Positions 33,401 through 41,960 of a DNA stretch of 64,000 bases are shown here, one piece after another (the stretch's first letter is position 1; every line of letters starts with the position of its first letter). The DNA lies in the NCBI RefSeq assembly GCF_003999975.1, contig NZ_RJAC01000001.1, positions 558,001-622,000 of the forward strand. The letters run 5' to 3'. The position numbers were made by a program, and so were the translations under genes. The notes beneath the pieces were generated by a model. That model ran no database searches and had not been told where the DNA came from. It worked only from the letters and a program-made list of their open reading frames with translations. This DNA comes from Actinoplanes solisilvae. GTDB lineage: Bacteria > Actinomycetota > Actinomycetes > Mycobacteriales > Micromonosporaceae.

Positions 33401-33999
33401 CGGGCCAGCTCGGCCGGGCCGACGCCGCGCTCGGCCGCGCGCTGCATGAGGTCGCGAAGCTGCTGGGCGAAGGCCCGCGTGGGCAGGGCCGGGCGCAACG
33501 CCGTCGGCCAGCCGATCGGGTCGGGCTCGTCGGCGTCACCCGAGATCTCGAGCAGCTCGCGGATGATCAGGTCTTGTTCGGGGCCGGTGAGCAACCGCGG
33601 GGACGGCTCGCCACGCTCGGCCGCGGCCCGGCGGAGCAGCCCGAAGGCGTACGCATGGAAGGTTCGCACCAGGGGCTCGTGCACTATGCGGCCCGGGTCG
33701 CCCGCGATGCGCGCCTCGATGCGGTCGCGCAACGCCGCGGCGCCGCGCCGGCCGAACGTCAGGATCAGGATGCGTTCCGGGTCGACGCCCTCGGCGATGC
33801 GCGCGGCCACCGATTCGACAAGCGCGGTCGTCTTGCCCGTGCCGGGGCCGCCGATCACCAGGAGAGGACCGTCGGTGTGCGAGGCCACGTACGCCTGGAT
33901 CGGGTCTTCGAGAAGCGGGGGCGAGGCCGTGGGGGGACGCCGGACCAGACGGTACGCCGGGCGGCGCACCGCGGCGGGGGAGGAGGCCGGCGTGCTCAC
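30451..33999 (-). CDS. adnA: AdnA-like helicase-nuclease subunit
   Basis: A 1182-residue partner of the downstream gene, matching mycobacterial AdnA (Rv3202c) by order. Walker A GGPGTGKT is at 50-57, but motif II reads VDELADTD rather than DEYQD, and the Q-motif is weak, consistent with a subordinate motor. A Pro/Asp-rich linker of about 75 residues (near 780-855) separates the motor from the nuclease domain, which has LRCSLRW (near 938), VIDLKTGK (near 1064) and CRVCPVRTSC (near 1158). These are four cysteines of an iron-staple nuclease as in AddB. Start is GTG 33999 (VSTPASSPAAV). No strong ribosome binding site. Confidence 0.9.
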   Translation of the reverse strand: MSTPASSPAAVRRPAYRLVRRPPTASPPLLEDPIQAYVASHTDGPLLVIGGPGTGKTTALVESVAARIAEGVDPERILILTFGRRGAAALRDRIEARIAGDPGRIVHEPLVRTFHAYAFGLLRRAAAERGEPSPRLLTGPEQDLIIRELLEISGDADEPDPIGWPTALRPALPTRAFAQQLRDLMQRAAERGVGPAELARLGERLGRDDWPAAARFLREYVSVLALRDVTTRGSAAYDPAELVRAASGLLADSPELLEAERRRLAYVYVDELADTDPAQVELLHLVAGGGKPLVAFGDPDSSIYGFRGADPGAVSGFPSRFRTASGALAETLTLHTNYRAPSPLLSATSRVARRMRGPISHRPMHPPLPFIGPPRPPAEAAAPEPAASAGPSAEAVVRVFRAATAEAAYVAHALREAHLLQGIPWSRMAVMLRSTSLQLPSLQRALAAAGVPTVTHAEDLPLHLQPAVAPFLLLLRCALDPEALNEETAVALLHSSLGGADPLAERRLRQGLRALALAAGDRRPSGELLVDAVRDPAGLDMVERRWAIPAQQVARLLATARTAATTPGATAEQVLWTVWRASGLADRWYAMSTRSGPAPENADAGRARQWRAEAADRDLDSMVVLFDAAARFVDRLPGARVEVFLDHVLGQDLPADSIAPSADRGEAVRLLTAHAAKGLEWDVVVLAGVQEGIWPDLRLRGSLLGSERLVDVLAGRDASGQAAVVGQTSALLDEERRLFYVATTRARHKLIVTAIASAGVGGSEGEEQPSRFLTELGISDDDPGTPPPPIDPPDPGPAPDLTGPRPPAGPPDASAGRRPPDAPAAPDDEEWPVEEPSDDDAGETEPVDQPEELPVGRPPRALTLSALVAELRTVVVAPDQTPARRRAAAAELARLAAAGVPGAHPDEWWGLRPLSDDRPLVDEGQPVKVTPSSMESALRCSLRWLLERHGGAAPAGPAQGVGNLVHAAAMLAEDANADREKLVEYVSARFDAIELAARWLAGPEQERAQAMVDKLLRWLAGNPRRLLAIEHEFTVRLEDEKRPIQLTGRVDRLEVDDEGRLVVIDLKTGKTTTVASAELEEHAQLAGYQTAVQAGAFADHGAESGGAALVQLGPGRDAREQMQLPLADATDPEWAYEMVRRTAETMAAATFSAVANSRCRVCPVRTSCPVSGKGRQVVEQGQ

Positions 34000-34028
34000 G
34001 GCAACAAGGAAACCACGAGGGTACGACG

Positions 34029-35051
34029 TTATCGAGCGCCCGGCGCCGCCACCGAGGCGCGGCGTCGTACAGGCATCGGCAGACGTTGAACCGAGGGGTC
34101 GGCCGACGGACCAAGCAGCCGCTCCACCGCCTGCCAGCCGAGTTGGTAGTGGGGCAGCGAGATGCTGGTGAGCTGAGGACGCAGCCACGCGGCCATGTCG
34201 GTGTCGTCGAACGAGATGACCGACACGTCCTGCGGAATTCTCAGCCCGGCCTCGCGCAGGGCCTGGTAGGCGCCGAGGGCGATGCGGTCGTTGAGGCAGA
34301 TCAGGGCCTGCGGGACGAGTCCGTCGGCCAGCGCCCGGCTGACCCCCTCGTACGCCGAGTCGGGCCACCAGTCGCACTCGATCGTGCCCGCCAGCCGCGC
34401 GTCGGAGGCGTTCAGCCCCTCGCGGATGCCGGCGAGCCGTTCCCGCCCCGCGAAGACGTGCTCGGCGGGGTTGCCGACCAGATAGATCGCGCCGCGGTGA
34501 CCGGCCTCGAGCAGCGTCGCCGCGGCACTCCACCCGGCCGCCACCTCGTCGGGGATGATCTGGTGGTGGGCCGGCCGCGACCCGCGGGTGAGGCAGTTGA
34601 GCAGCACCACCGGGTGGCCCTTGAGCAGCTTCGGCAGCCGCACGTAGCGGGTGAACATGCTCGCGTAGACGAAGGCGTCGACCTGGCGGTCGAGGAAGTC
34701 GGCGATCAGCTTCTGCTCGATGACCGGGTCGCCCTCGCTCTCTCCGATGAAGAGCAGGTGACCGTGCGCTACGGCCGCGGCCAGGCTGCCGTGGATGGCC
34801 CGGCCGGCGTATTGATCGGAGGCGAGGGTGTCGGAGACCAGCGCGATCGTGCGTGTGACCTTGGTGCGCAGACTCCGGGCCATGAGGTTGGGCCGATAGT
34901 CCAGCTCCTGGGCCGCCCGGAGCACCCGTTGGCGGGCGTCTTCCGAGATCCTCATGTCCAGGTGGCGTCCAGCCAGGACGAAGGAGGCCGTGCTGCGGGA
35001 CACACCGGCCCGCTGTGCGACCTGTAGCAGGGTCGCCCTTTGCGGCGGCAT
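34029..35051 (-). CDS. LacI family transcriptional regulator
   Basis: A 340-residue repressor: an N-terminal helix-turn-helix (TLLQVAQRAGVSRSTASFVL), hinge helix region and a periplasmic-binding-like effector domain, typical of sugar-responsive regulators. ATG 35051 (MPPQRATLLQV) is preferred over an upstream ATG because the HTH begins five residues in, as usual. No sugar transporter or glycosidase lies nearby, so its target is probably elsewhere. It is transcribed toward adnA with 29 bases between. Confidence 0.9.
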   Translation of the reverse strand: MPPQRATLLQVAQRAGVSRSTASFVLAGRHLDMRISEDARQRVLRAAQELDYRPNLMARSLRTKVTRTIALVSDTLASDQYAGRAIHGSLAAAVAHGHLLFIGESEGDPVIEQKLIADFLDRQVDAFVYASMFTRYVRLPKLLKGHPVVLLNCLTRGSRPAHHQIIPDEVAAGWSAAATLLEAGHRGAIYLVGNPAEHVFAGRERLAGIREGLNASDARLAGTIECDWWPDSAYEGVSRALADGLVPQALICLNDRIALGAYQALREAGLRIPQDVSVISFDDTDMAAWLRPQLTSISLPHYQLGWQAVERLLGPSADPSVQRLPMPVRRRASVAAPGAR

Positions 35052-35283
35052 GTTCGCAGTGTTCCACGGCCGCGCGACGACCAACAGGTGATCACCAGGT
35101 CACTGATCGACATCTATTGACGTTGCCCGGACGCGGGAGCAGTGTCGGCTCAACCGATCCAGCACGGACGTGCTCCGGCGGGCGCGACGCCGTCGGGCAG
35201 CCGGAGCGAGCGCACCGGCGTGTCCCGGTGAGAGCGCGCCTGGCGCGCCCTCGTGCCGCTCGGCGGGCCCGCCGGGGCCCCTG

Positions 35284-35323
35284 GTCACGCCGGGTGGGTG
35301 TGGTGACACCCACCCGGCGTGAC
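35284..35323. terminator. Strong terminator between the LacI gene promoter region and the LOG operon
   Basis: Perfect 18-bp stem GTCACGCCGGGTGGGTGT and its complement with a GGTG loop. It lies four bases beyond the stop codon of the LOG gene on the minus strand. Confidence 0.88.
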
Positions 35324-35327
35324 ACCC

Positions 35328-35882
35328 TCAGCCGTTCGTCTTTACCCGGTCTTCGATGGCGTCCAACGCCGAGGAGATCGACTTGGCCACGATCACCCGT
35401 TCGAGGGCCGAGGAGCGTACGAACGCCGTGTCGGCCAGCCGGTCGAGCCACCCGAGCAGGCCGTCGTAGAAGCCGTCCGGGTCGAGCAGCACGATCGGCT
35501 TGTCGTGCAGGTCGAGGGTCGCGGTGGTCCACACCTCGAAGAGCTCGTCGAGGGTGCCGAGCCCGCCGGGCAGTGTGATGAAGGCGTCGGACCGCTCGAT
35601 CATGATGTTCTTGCGGCTGCCCATGTCGTCGGTGACGATCAGTTCGTCGGAGGCCAGGTCGGCCACCTCGAGATCGACCAGCGACTGCGGGATGACGCCG
35701 AGCGTGTGCGCGCCGCCGGAGCGGGCGCCGTCGGCCACCGCGCCCATCATGCCGACGCAACCGCCGCCCGAGACCAGGCTGTGGCCGCGGGCCGCCAGTT
35801 CCTCGCCGGTGCGGGTGGCGAGGTCGAGCCACTTCTGTTCGAGGGTGCTGGAGGAGGCGCAGAACACGCAGATGGCGGCCAC
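35328..35882 (-). CDS. LOG family protein (cytokinin riboside 5'-monophosphate phosphoribohydrolase type)
   Basis: A 184-residue LOG/TIGR00730 protein with the nucleotide-binding GGGCVGMMGAVADGA and the catalytic PGGLGTLDELFE motif (glutamate present). Family members release free cytokinins or other purine bases from nucleoside monophosphates. GTG 35882 begins one base after the stop of the upstream LOG gene, so the two are translationally coupled and presumably work together. Confidence 0.9.
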   Translation of the reverse strand: MAAICVFCASSSTLEQKWLDLATRTGEELAARGHSLVSGGGCVGMMGAVADGARSGGAHTLGVIPQSLVDLEVADLASDELIVTDDMGSRKNIMIERSDAFITLPGGLGTLDELFEVWTTATLDLHDKPIVLLDPDGFYDGLLGWLDRLADTAFVRSSALERVIVAKSISSALDAIEDRVKTNG

Positions 35883-35883
35883 G

Positions 35884-36663
<780 letters not shown>

Positions 36664-36876
36664 GCCTAAACGGTAGTGCGGACGGCCAGTGACCCGGTGA
36701 ACAACCGGGTGGGTTTCGGTAAGGGCATTGCGGGTCGGCGACCTTTTTGCCAGATTGAAGCAACGGACGGTAGCTCCAGCGCGTCTGTTCAGTTACCAAG
36801 CTTTTAGATCCAGTTCGCGGCAACGCACGCTCGGCGCCCGGCTTCGTCCCGGGTCGGCGGGCTTAAGGAGCCACCC

Positions 36877-37074
36877 GTGACGAACCGATACGAGCGCATG
36901 AAGATGCAGCGCCGCATGCAGCGGCGCATCCGCCTGGTGGTCGAGGAGCGCCGCATGGCGTTCGGGGTACGACCGCAACCTGAGATCCCGCCCGACCCCG
37001 AGGCCACCATCGAGATCCCGCCGTCGACCGCGAAGAAGGCGATCGGCCGGGTGGCGGTGCGGCCGGCGGTTTGA
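36877..37074 (+). CDS. Small Arg/Lys-rich hypothetical protein
   Basis: A 65-residue protein (VTNRYERMKMQRRMQRRIRLVVEER...) starting GTG with GGAG six bases upstream. It has a strongly basic N-terminal half (possible RNA- or DNA-binding helix) and a Pro/Glu-rich tail. It is unrecognised. Its stop directly abuts the stop of convergent dapE. A real gene is favoured because of the ribosome binding site and codon bias, but it is short. Confidence 0.6.
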   Translation: MTNRYERMKMQRRMQRRIRLVVEERRMAFGVRPQPEIPPDPEATIEIPPSTAKKAIGRVAVRPAV

Positions 37075-38145
37075 CTAGTCGGCCAGCCAGCGGTGCAACG
37101 TCGCCGCCCCGTCGCGGATCTTGCCGATCTCGACGTGCTCGTCGGGGGCGTGCGCCAGCAGCGGATCACCCGGGCCGTAGTTCAGCGCCGGAATGCCGAG
37201 CGCCGCGAACCGGGCCACGTCGGTCCAGCCCAGCTTGGCCGCCGGTTCGGCCCCGACCGCGGTGAGAAACTCGCGGGCCGGCGCGGCCGAAAGCCCTGGT
37301 AGCGCCCCCGGTGCCGAGTCGGTCAGCTCGACCTCGAAGCCGTCGAAGACCTCGAGCACGTGCTCCAGCGCCTGCTTCTCCGTACGGTCGGGGGCGAAGC
37401 GCATGTTGACCTCGACGACGGCCTCGTCCGGCACCACGTTGCCCGCGACACCGCCCTGGATGCGTACGGCGTTGAGCCCCTCGCGATAGGTGCAGCCGTC
37501 GATCGTGACCGTGCGCGGACGATAGTCCGACAGCCGTCGCAGCACCTCGCCGGCCGCGTGGATCGCGTTGACCCCGCGCCAGGCCCGCGCCGTGTGGGCC
37601 CGCCGGCCCGTTGTGCGCACGATCGCCCGCAGCGTTCCCTGGCAGCCGGCTTCGACCACACCGTACGTCGGTTCGAGCAGCACGGCGAAGTCGGCCATCA
37701 ACCACTCGGGGCGCGACTCGGCCGCCAGACGCAGACCGTTGAACCGCGAGTCGATCTCTTCGGCCTCGTAGAACAGGTAGGTGAGGTCGTAGCGCGGGTC
37801 GGGCAGCGTGGCCGCCAGGTGCAGGGCGAGTGCGACGCCCGATTTCATGTCGGACGTGCCACAGCCGTAGATCAGATCGTCGACGACCGTGGACGGGAAG
37901 TTGTTGTTCAGCGGCACCGTGTCGAGATGGCCGGCGAGGATCACGCGCTGGTCGCGCCCCAGATCCGTACGGGCCATGACGGTGTTGCCGAGCCGTTCGA
38001 CACTGAGATGTGACGTCTGCCGCAGCACCTCTTCGACGTGGTCGGCAAGCGCCTTCTCATTAAGGGAAACGGACTCGACATCGACCAGAGCACGGGTGAG
38101 CTCCACGGGGTCGACCAGCACGTCCGGGGTCAGCGGGTTGGCCAT
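37075..38145 (-). CDS. dapE: Succinyl-diaminopimelate desuccinylase DapE
   Basis: A 356-residue M20 metallopeptidase-fold enzyme that removes succinate from N-succinyl-L,L-diaminopimelate in lysine and peptidoglycan precursor synthesis. Visible are ILAGHLDTVP (first His and Asp), GCGTSDMKSGVA and YEAEEID (catalytic glutamate). ATG 38145 lies seven bases after TATCGT, suggesting a leaderless mRNA. It is divergent from dapD, so both pathway steps share one control region. Confidence 0.93.
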   Translation of the reverse strand: MANPLTPDVLVDPVELTRALVDVESVSLNEKALADHVEEVLRQTSHLSVERLGNTVMARTDLGRDQRVILAGHLDTVPLNNNFPSTVVDDLIYGCGTSDMKSGVALALHLAATLPDPRYDLTYLFYEAEEIDSRFNGLRLAAESRPEWLMADFAVLLEPTYGVVEAGCQGTLRAIVRTTGRRAHTARAWRGVNAIHAAGEVLRRLSDYRPRTVTIDGCTYREGLNAVRIQGGVAGNVVPDEAVVEVNMRFAPDRTEKQALEHVLEVFDGFEVELTDSAPGALPGLSAAPAREFLTAVGAEPAAKLGWTDVARFAALGIPALNYGPGDPLLAHAPDEHVEIGKIRDGAATLHRWLAD

Positions 38146-38201
38146 AGCGGGCACGATACCGGCCGGACGTGAATCTCCCCCTCTTTAGTAGTCTTCGGGC
38201 C

Positions 38202-39149
38202 GTGGACACTGCGATCTCGACCTCGCCCGCCTGGGGCATCGGCCTCGCCACCGTCACCGCCGAGGGTCAGGTGCTCGACACCTGGTACCCGGAGGGCTTC
38301 CTCGGCCTGGGCGACGTCCCGGCCGACGCGCCGGCCCTGCCGTCCGGCGTGACCGGGCCGCGGGCGTTGCCCGGCCTGTCGACGGTCGAGGTGCGCACGA
38401 CGATCTCGTCGCTGGCCGACCCGATCAAGGACGCCGCCGACGCGTACCTGCGCCTGCACCTGCTCTCGCACCGGTTCGTCGTGCCGAACTCGCTCAACCT
38501 CGACGGCATCTTCGGCGCCCTGGCCAACGTCGCCTGGACGTCGGCCGGCCCGTGCCCGCCCGACCGGGTCGACGAGCTGCGCTTCCTCGAGCGCGCCGCG
38601 GGCCGCCACCTCTCCGTCTTCGGCGTCGACAAGTTCCCGCGCATGACCGACTACGTCGTGCCCTCCGGCGTACGCATCGCCGACGCCGACCGGGTGCGGC
38701 TCGGCGCCCACCTGGCCTCGGGCACCACGGTCATGCACGAGGGCTTCGCCAACTTCAACGCCGGCACGCTGGGCACGTCGATGGTCGAGGGCCGCATCGT
38801 GCAGGGCGTCGTGGTCGGCGACAGCTCCGACATCGGCGCCGGGTCGTCCATCATGGGCACGCTCTCGGGCGGCGGCAAGGACAAGGTGCGCATCGGCGAG
38901 CGCAGCCTGCTCGGGGCGAACGCCGGCATCGGCATCTCGCTCGGCGACGACTCCGTGGTCGAGGCGGGCGTCTACATCACGGCCGGCTCCAAGATCACGC
39001 TGCCGGACGGCCGGGTGGTCAAGGCCCGTGAGCTCTCCGGGGTGCCCAACCTGCTCTTCTGGCGCAACTCGGTGAGCGGGGCGCTCGAGGCCAAGCCTCG
39101 CTCGGGCACGGGCATCGAGCTGAACGCGGCGCTGCACGCCAACGATTAG
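38202..39149 (+). CDS. dapD: Tetrahydrodipicolinate N-succinyltransferase DapD
   Basis: A 315-residue left-handed beta-helix acyltransferase that makes N-succinyl-2-amino-6-oxopimelate, two steps before DapE. Hexapeptide-type repeats run from about residue 165 to 265 (e.g. [37 protein letters not shown]). GTG 38202 follows TAGTCT by seven bases. A longer start at 38169 is unlikely. The actinobacterial (not enterobacterial) DapD subfamily fits the length. Ends 4 bp into convergent lysG. Confidence 0.93.
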   Translation: MDTAISTSPAWGIGLATVTAEGQVLDTWYPEGFLGLGDVPADAPALPSGVTGPRALPGLSTVEVRTTISSLADPIKDAADAYLRLHLLSHRFVVPNSLNLDGIFGALANVAWTSAGPCPPDRVDELRFLERAAGRHLSVFGVDKFPRMTDYVVPSGVRIADADRVRLGAHLASGTTVMHEGFANFNAGTLGTSMVEGRIVQGVVVGDSSDIGAGSSIMGTLSGGGKDKVRIGERSLLGANAGIGISLGDDSVVEAGVYITAGSKITLPDGRVVKARELSGVPNLLFWRNSVSGALEAKPRSGTGIELNAALHAND

Positions 39150-39940
39150 CTTCGCAGATAGGGGGCGGCCGCCGCCTTGACGGCGGCCGTCAGTTCTTCC
39201 AGCACTTCTGAGCCGATTCGCCAGTATTGCCAGTGCAGTGGCACGTCTAGGTGGCGGCCGGGGTGCAGGTCTTCGTAGCGGCCGGCGGCGATGTCGTCGC
39301 GGGCGATCCACTCGGGCACGAGGCCCCACCCAAGACCGAGCCGGATCGCGTCGATGAAGGCCGACGCGGATGGCACGTAATGAACATCTTGGACATTTGG
39401 GTCAAAGCGATGCTGTAGGTGGTCCTTACGGTTGTAGAGGATCGCTGTTCTGTCTCCGGGCCGGCCCACCGCCAGATAGCGCATAGCGCCGAGCCGTTCG
39501 ATCCGGCAGCCCTGCACGGCGACGTCGTCGGCGGTCACCGCGGCCATCGCCGTACCGGATCGCAGCAGGTCAGCGGTGTAGTGCTCATCGTCGGTGTGCA
39601 ACTCGTAGTGCGGACCGGGGACGGCCGCGAGCGCCGGCAGGAACCACGTGTGCAGCGAGTCGGCGTTGACGACGATCGAGACGCGGGTGCGGTCACGGGC
39701 CTGGCCCAGAGCCTCCCGTTCGAGCAACGCGACCTGACCGGCGAACCGGACGAGCGCCTCCCCCGCCGGAGTCGCCACGCACGGCTTCGCCCGGCGCACG
39801 AGCACCTGACCGACCGAGCGCTCCAAGGTCTTGATGCGCTGACTCACCGCGGACGGCGTGATGTGCAGCTCACGGGCCGCCGCCTCGAAGCTGCCCGACT
39901 CGATGACCGCCTGGAAGGCCGTCAGCTGAGCGAAGTCCAC
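39146..39940 (-). CDS. lysG: LysR-type regulator of lysine export (LysG/ArgP-like)
   Basis: A 264-residue LysR-type protein starting [24 protein letters not shown] with a standard N-terminal HTH and a short effector domain ending PYLRS. It is encoded back to back with lysE, the arrangement in Corynebacterium, where LysG activates lysE when lysine or arginine is high. GTG 39940 is preferred. A TTG at 39949 would put the operator inside the gene. Confidence 0.88.
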   Translation of the reverse strand: MDFAQLTAFQAVIESGSFEAAARELHITPSAVSQRIKTLERSVGQVLVRRAKPCVATPAGEALVRFAGQVALLEREALGQARDRTRVSIVVNADSLHTWFLPALAAVPGPHYELHTDDEHYTADLLRSGTAMAAVTADDVAVQGCRIERLGAMRYLAVGRPGDRTAILYNRKDHLQHRFDPNVQDVHYVPSASAFIDAIRLGLGWGLVPEWIARDDIAAGRYEDLHPGRHLDVPLHWQYWRIGSEVLEELTAAVKAAAAPYLRS

Positions 39941-39941
39941 G

Positions 39942-39956
39942 ATTAGCAATCCTAAT
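39942..39956. promoter_or_regulatory. Probable LysG binding site
   Basis: Perfect inverted repeat ATTAG-N5-CTAAT just upstream of lysG and 21 bases from the lysE -35, matching the palindromic LysR-type box and placed so that bound LysG could contact RNA polymerase on lysE. Confidence 0.6.
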
Positions 39957-39976
39957 GCAACGTCAAAATCTTTAGT

Positions 39977-40005
39977 TTGAGTACGGGTCCCGGCCGCCCT
40001 AGCGT
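39977..40005 (+). promoter_or_regulatory. lysE promoter
   Basis: -35 TTGAGT (39977-39982), 17-base spacer, -10 TAGCGT (40000-40005), seven bases before GTG 40013, consistent with a leaderless lysE transcript. Confidence 0.65.
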
Positions 40006-40012
40006 TTTATCC

Positions 40013-40609
40013 GTGCTCACGTCCGCCCTCGCCGGGTTCGCCGCCTCCGCCGTGCTGATCATCGCGATCGGGGCGCAGAACGCCTTCGTACTGCGCCAAG
40101 GTCTGCGCCGGGAACACGTGCTGGCGGTCGTGCTGGTCTGCGCCCTGTCCGACCTGCTGCTGATCCTGGCCGGCATCGGCGGGCTGGGCGCGGTCGTGAC
40201 AGCACGGCCCTCGGCGGTCACGGTGATCAAGTGGGTGGGGGCGGCATTCCTCATCGCGTACGCCGGGTTGGCCGCTCGACGGGCGCTGCGGCCGGCCGCG
40301 CTGAACCCGGCGTCACGAGCGCCCGCGACGCTGGGGGCCACCGTGCTGACCTGCCTGGCGCTGACCTACCTGAACCCGCACGTCTATCTCGACACGGTGC
40401 TGCTGCTCGGGTCGGTCGCGCAGCAGCACCCGCACCGCTGGCTGTTCGGGGCGGGGGCGGCGGCGGCCAGTCTGGTGTGGTTCACGGCGCTCGGGGCGGG
40501 CGCGCATCGGCTGGGGCCGCTGCTGGCGCGGCCGTCGGCGTGGCGGGTGCTGGACGGGATGATCGCGGTCGTCATGCTCGGTGTGGCGGCGACTTTGCTG
40601 CTCGGCTGA
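40013..40609 (+). CDS. lysE: LysE family L-lysine/arginine exporter
   Basis: A 198-residue inner-membrane exporter with five to six hydrophobic segments. The N-terminal signature (AIGAQNAFVLRQGLRREH) and the later TYLNPHVYLDTVLLLG motif are hallmarks of LysE. Export of lysine would relieve excess produced by the adjacent dap pathway. GTG 40013 is chosen by the promoter position; TTG 39977 would lengthen it by 12 residues overlapping the promoter. Confidence 0.92.
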   Translation: MLTSALAGFAASAVLIIAIGAQNAFVLRQGLRREHVLAVVLVCALSDLLLILAGIGGLGAVVTARPSAVTVIKWVGAAFLIAYAGLAARRALRPAALNPASRAPATLGATVLTCLALTYLNPHVYLDTVLLLGSVAQQHPHRWLFGAGAAAASLVWFTALGAGAHRLGPLLARPSAWRVLDGMIAVVMLGVAATLLLG

Positions 40610-40623
40610 GTCGGGCTTCGCCC

Positions 40624-40671
40624 TGTGGAAAACGGCGATCTGTGGGCGGCCGCCACGCGACCTGTGGACAA
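40624..40671 (+). repeat. DnaA-box-like sequences before the MerR-clamp gene
   Basis: TGTGGAAAA at 40624, TGTGGGCGG at 40641 and a perfect TGTGGACAA at 40663, on the same strand as the 7.7 kb array. Only the last is a perfect actinobacterial DnaA box. It lies about 110 bases upstream of the promoter of the clamp-fusion gene. Confidence 0.45.
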
Positions 40672-40773
40672 CCCTGCTGCTCCGGTTGACATCCGCCTAC
40701 AGTCGTCCTCACTCCCCGGGTGGGTGGGGGCTCGGGATGGCCACCACCTACTAAAGCAAGATCGAAAGAGCGG

Positions 40774-40804
40774 TTGACTCTCGACCTGGTCGAGGCGGCA
40801 GGGT
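40774..40804 (+). promoter_or_regulatory. MerR-type promoter with dyad in a 19-bp spacer
   Basis: -35 TTGACT (40774-40779), a 19-base spacer containing the perfect dyad CTCGACC-T-GGTCGAG (40780-40794), and a weak -10 CAGGGT (40799-40804). A long 19-bp spacer with the operator between the boxes is the classic layout of MerR-controlled promoters. The GTG at 40812 lies seven bases after the -10. Confidence 0.6.
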
Positions 40805-40811
40805 CTCAAAC

Positions 40812-41861
40812 GTGCGAGGAGACATGCGCGGCATCGGTGAGGTGGCACGGGCCAGTGGGCTCAGCGTCAGCGCGCTCCGGTTCTACGACACCGCGGGCGT
40901 GCTGGTCCCGGCCGAGGTCGACCCGGCCACCGGCTACCGGCGTTACCGCGACGACCAGGTGCGCGCCGCCCGTCTGATCGCCGGCCTACGCCGCGTCGGC
41001 ATGCCGGTCGCCGAGATCGCCGAGGCCGTCCGCGACCTGAACGACCCCGCGTCGGTGAGGCGCAGGCTCGACGCCCACCGCCGCCGGCTCGAAGACGGGC
41101 TGGCCGACGCCCAGCGTGAACTCCTCCGCATCCACACCCTGCTCGACCTGGAGGAGAAACTCATGACCCGCGTCAGTCTGCCCGCCGCACACCTGGCCGC
41201 CTCGATCGACGCCGTCCGCTTCGCCGCGGGCCGCGACCCCGAACTGCCGATGCTGGGCTCAATCCTGGCCGACGTCCGCGACGGCGTGCTCACCCTCGTC
41301 GCCACCGACCGTTTCCGGCTGGCCGTGGCCACGACCGCCGCCGACATCGAGGGCCCGCCGATCCGCTCGGTCCTGCCGCTCGCTTTCGTCGACGAGTTGC
41401 GCCCCCGCCTCAAAGAGGGCGCCGCGATCCTCGACCTGACCCCCGATCGCGTACGGGTTGAGCCCGCCTCGATCGAGTCGGAGCTCCTGGACATCGACTA
41501 CCCCGACCACCGCCGGCTGCTCGACGCGTTCTCCACGCCCACCACACGCGTCACCGTCGACACCGCCGCGCTGCGCTCCCGCGTCGAAGCCGCTCCGGTC
41601 GCGACGCGGGAACACGAAGGCACGCCGTACGAGGTCACGGTCTTGGGCTTCGACCCTGCCGGAAACGTTCGGCTGGTTCCCGAGAGCGAGTGGGACGACA
41701 CCGCCCACCTCTCCGTGAACCGGGAGTTCCTGCTCCAGGCGCTCGACGCGGGCGCGGCCGGCCAGTTGCTGCTCGAGCTCGACGGCCCGATCAAGCCGCT
41801 CGCGGTCCGCGTCCCGGGCGACAATTCGCGCTTCTCGATCCTCATGCCCGTCCGCCGCTGA
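40812..41861 (+). CDS. MerR family regulator fused to a DNA polymerase III beta (sliding clamp)-like module
   Basis: A 349-residue two-part protein. Residues 1-75 are a MerR helix-turn-helix (GEVARASGLSVSALRFYDTAGVL...GYRRYRDDQV), and about 76-117 a helical linker. From about 118 the sequence switches to a DnaN-like pattern (ASIDAVRFAAG, VLTLVATDRFRLAVATT, LLDIDYPDHRRLL, LLLELDGPIKPLAVRVPG) and ends ILMPVRR, like the sliding clamp's MPxR terminus. About 230 residues are enough for two clamp domains instead of three. GGAGGAG six bases before an internal ATG at 41163 (residue 118) suggests the clamp part may also be made alone. The start is GTG 40812 or ATG 40824. Effector and targets are unknown. 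Confidence 0.8.
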   Translation: MRGDMRGIGEVARASGLSVSALRFYDTAGVLVPAEVDPATGYRRYRDDQVRAARLIAGLRRVGMPVAEIAEAVRDLNDPASVRRRLDAHRRRLEDGLADAQRELLRIHTLLDLEEKLMTRVSLPAAHLAASIDAVRFAAGRDPELPMLGSILADVRDGVLTLVATDRFRLAVATTAADIEGPPIRSVLPLAFVDELRPRLKEGAAILDLTPDRVRVEPASIESELLDIDYPDHRRLLDAFSTPTTRVTVDTAALRSRVEAAPVATREHEGTPYEVTVLGFDPAGNVRLVPESEWDDTAHLSVNREFLLQALDAGAAGQLLLELDGPIKPLAVRVPGDNSRFSILMPVRR

Positions 41862-41960
41862 GCGCCGGGGCCGAAATTCACGTCCGGTTCACACCGGTCC
41901 ATCTTTGAGCCATGTCACACCCGCTGCTTCCCGGACCGCGCCAGTGGCTACGGTCGTCTG

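Noticed and set aside
34000..35067. An N-terminal extension of the adnA frame to 35067
   Set aside because: It is antisense to, or out of frame with, the LacI gene; family length and the GTG at 33999 fit better.
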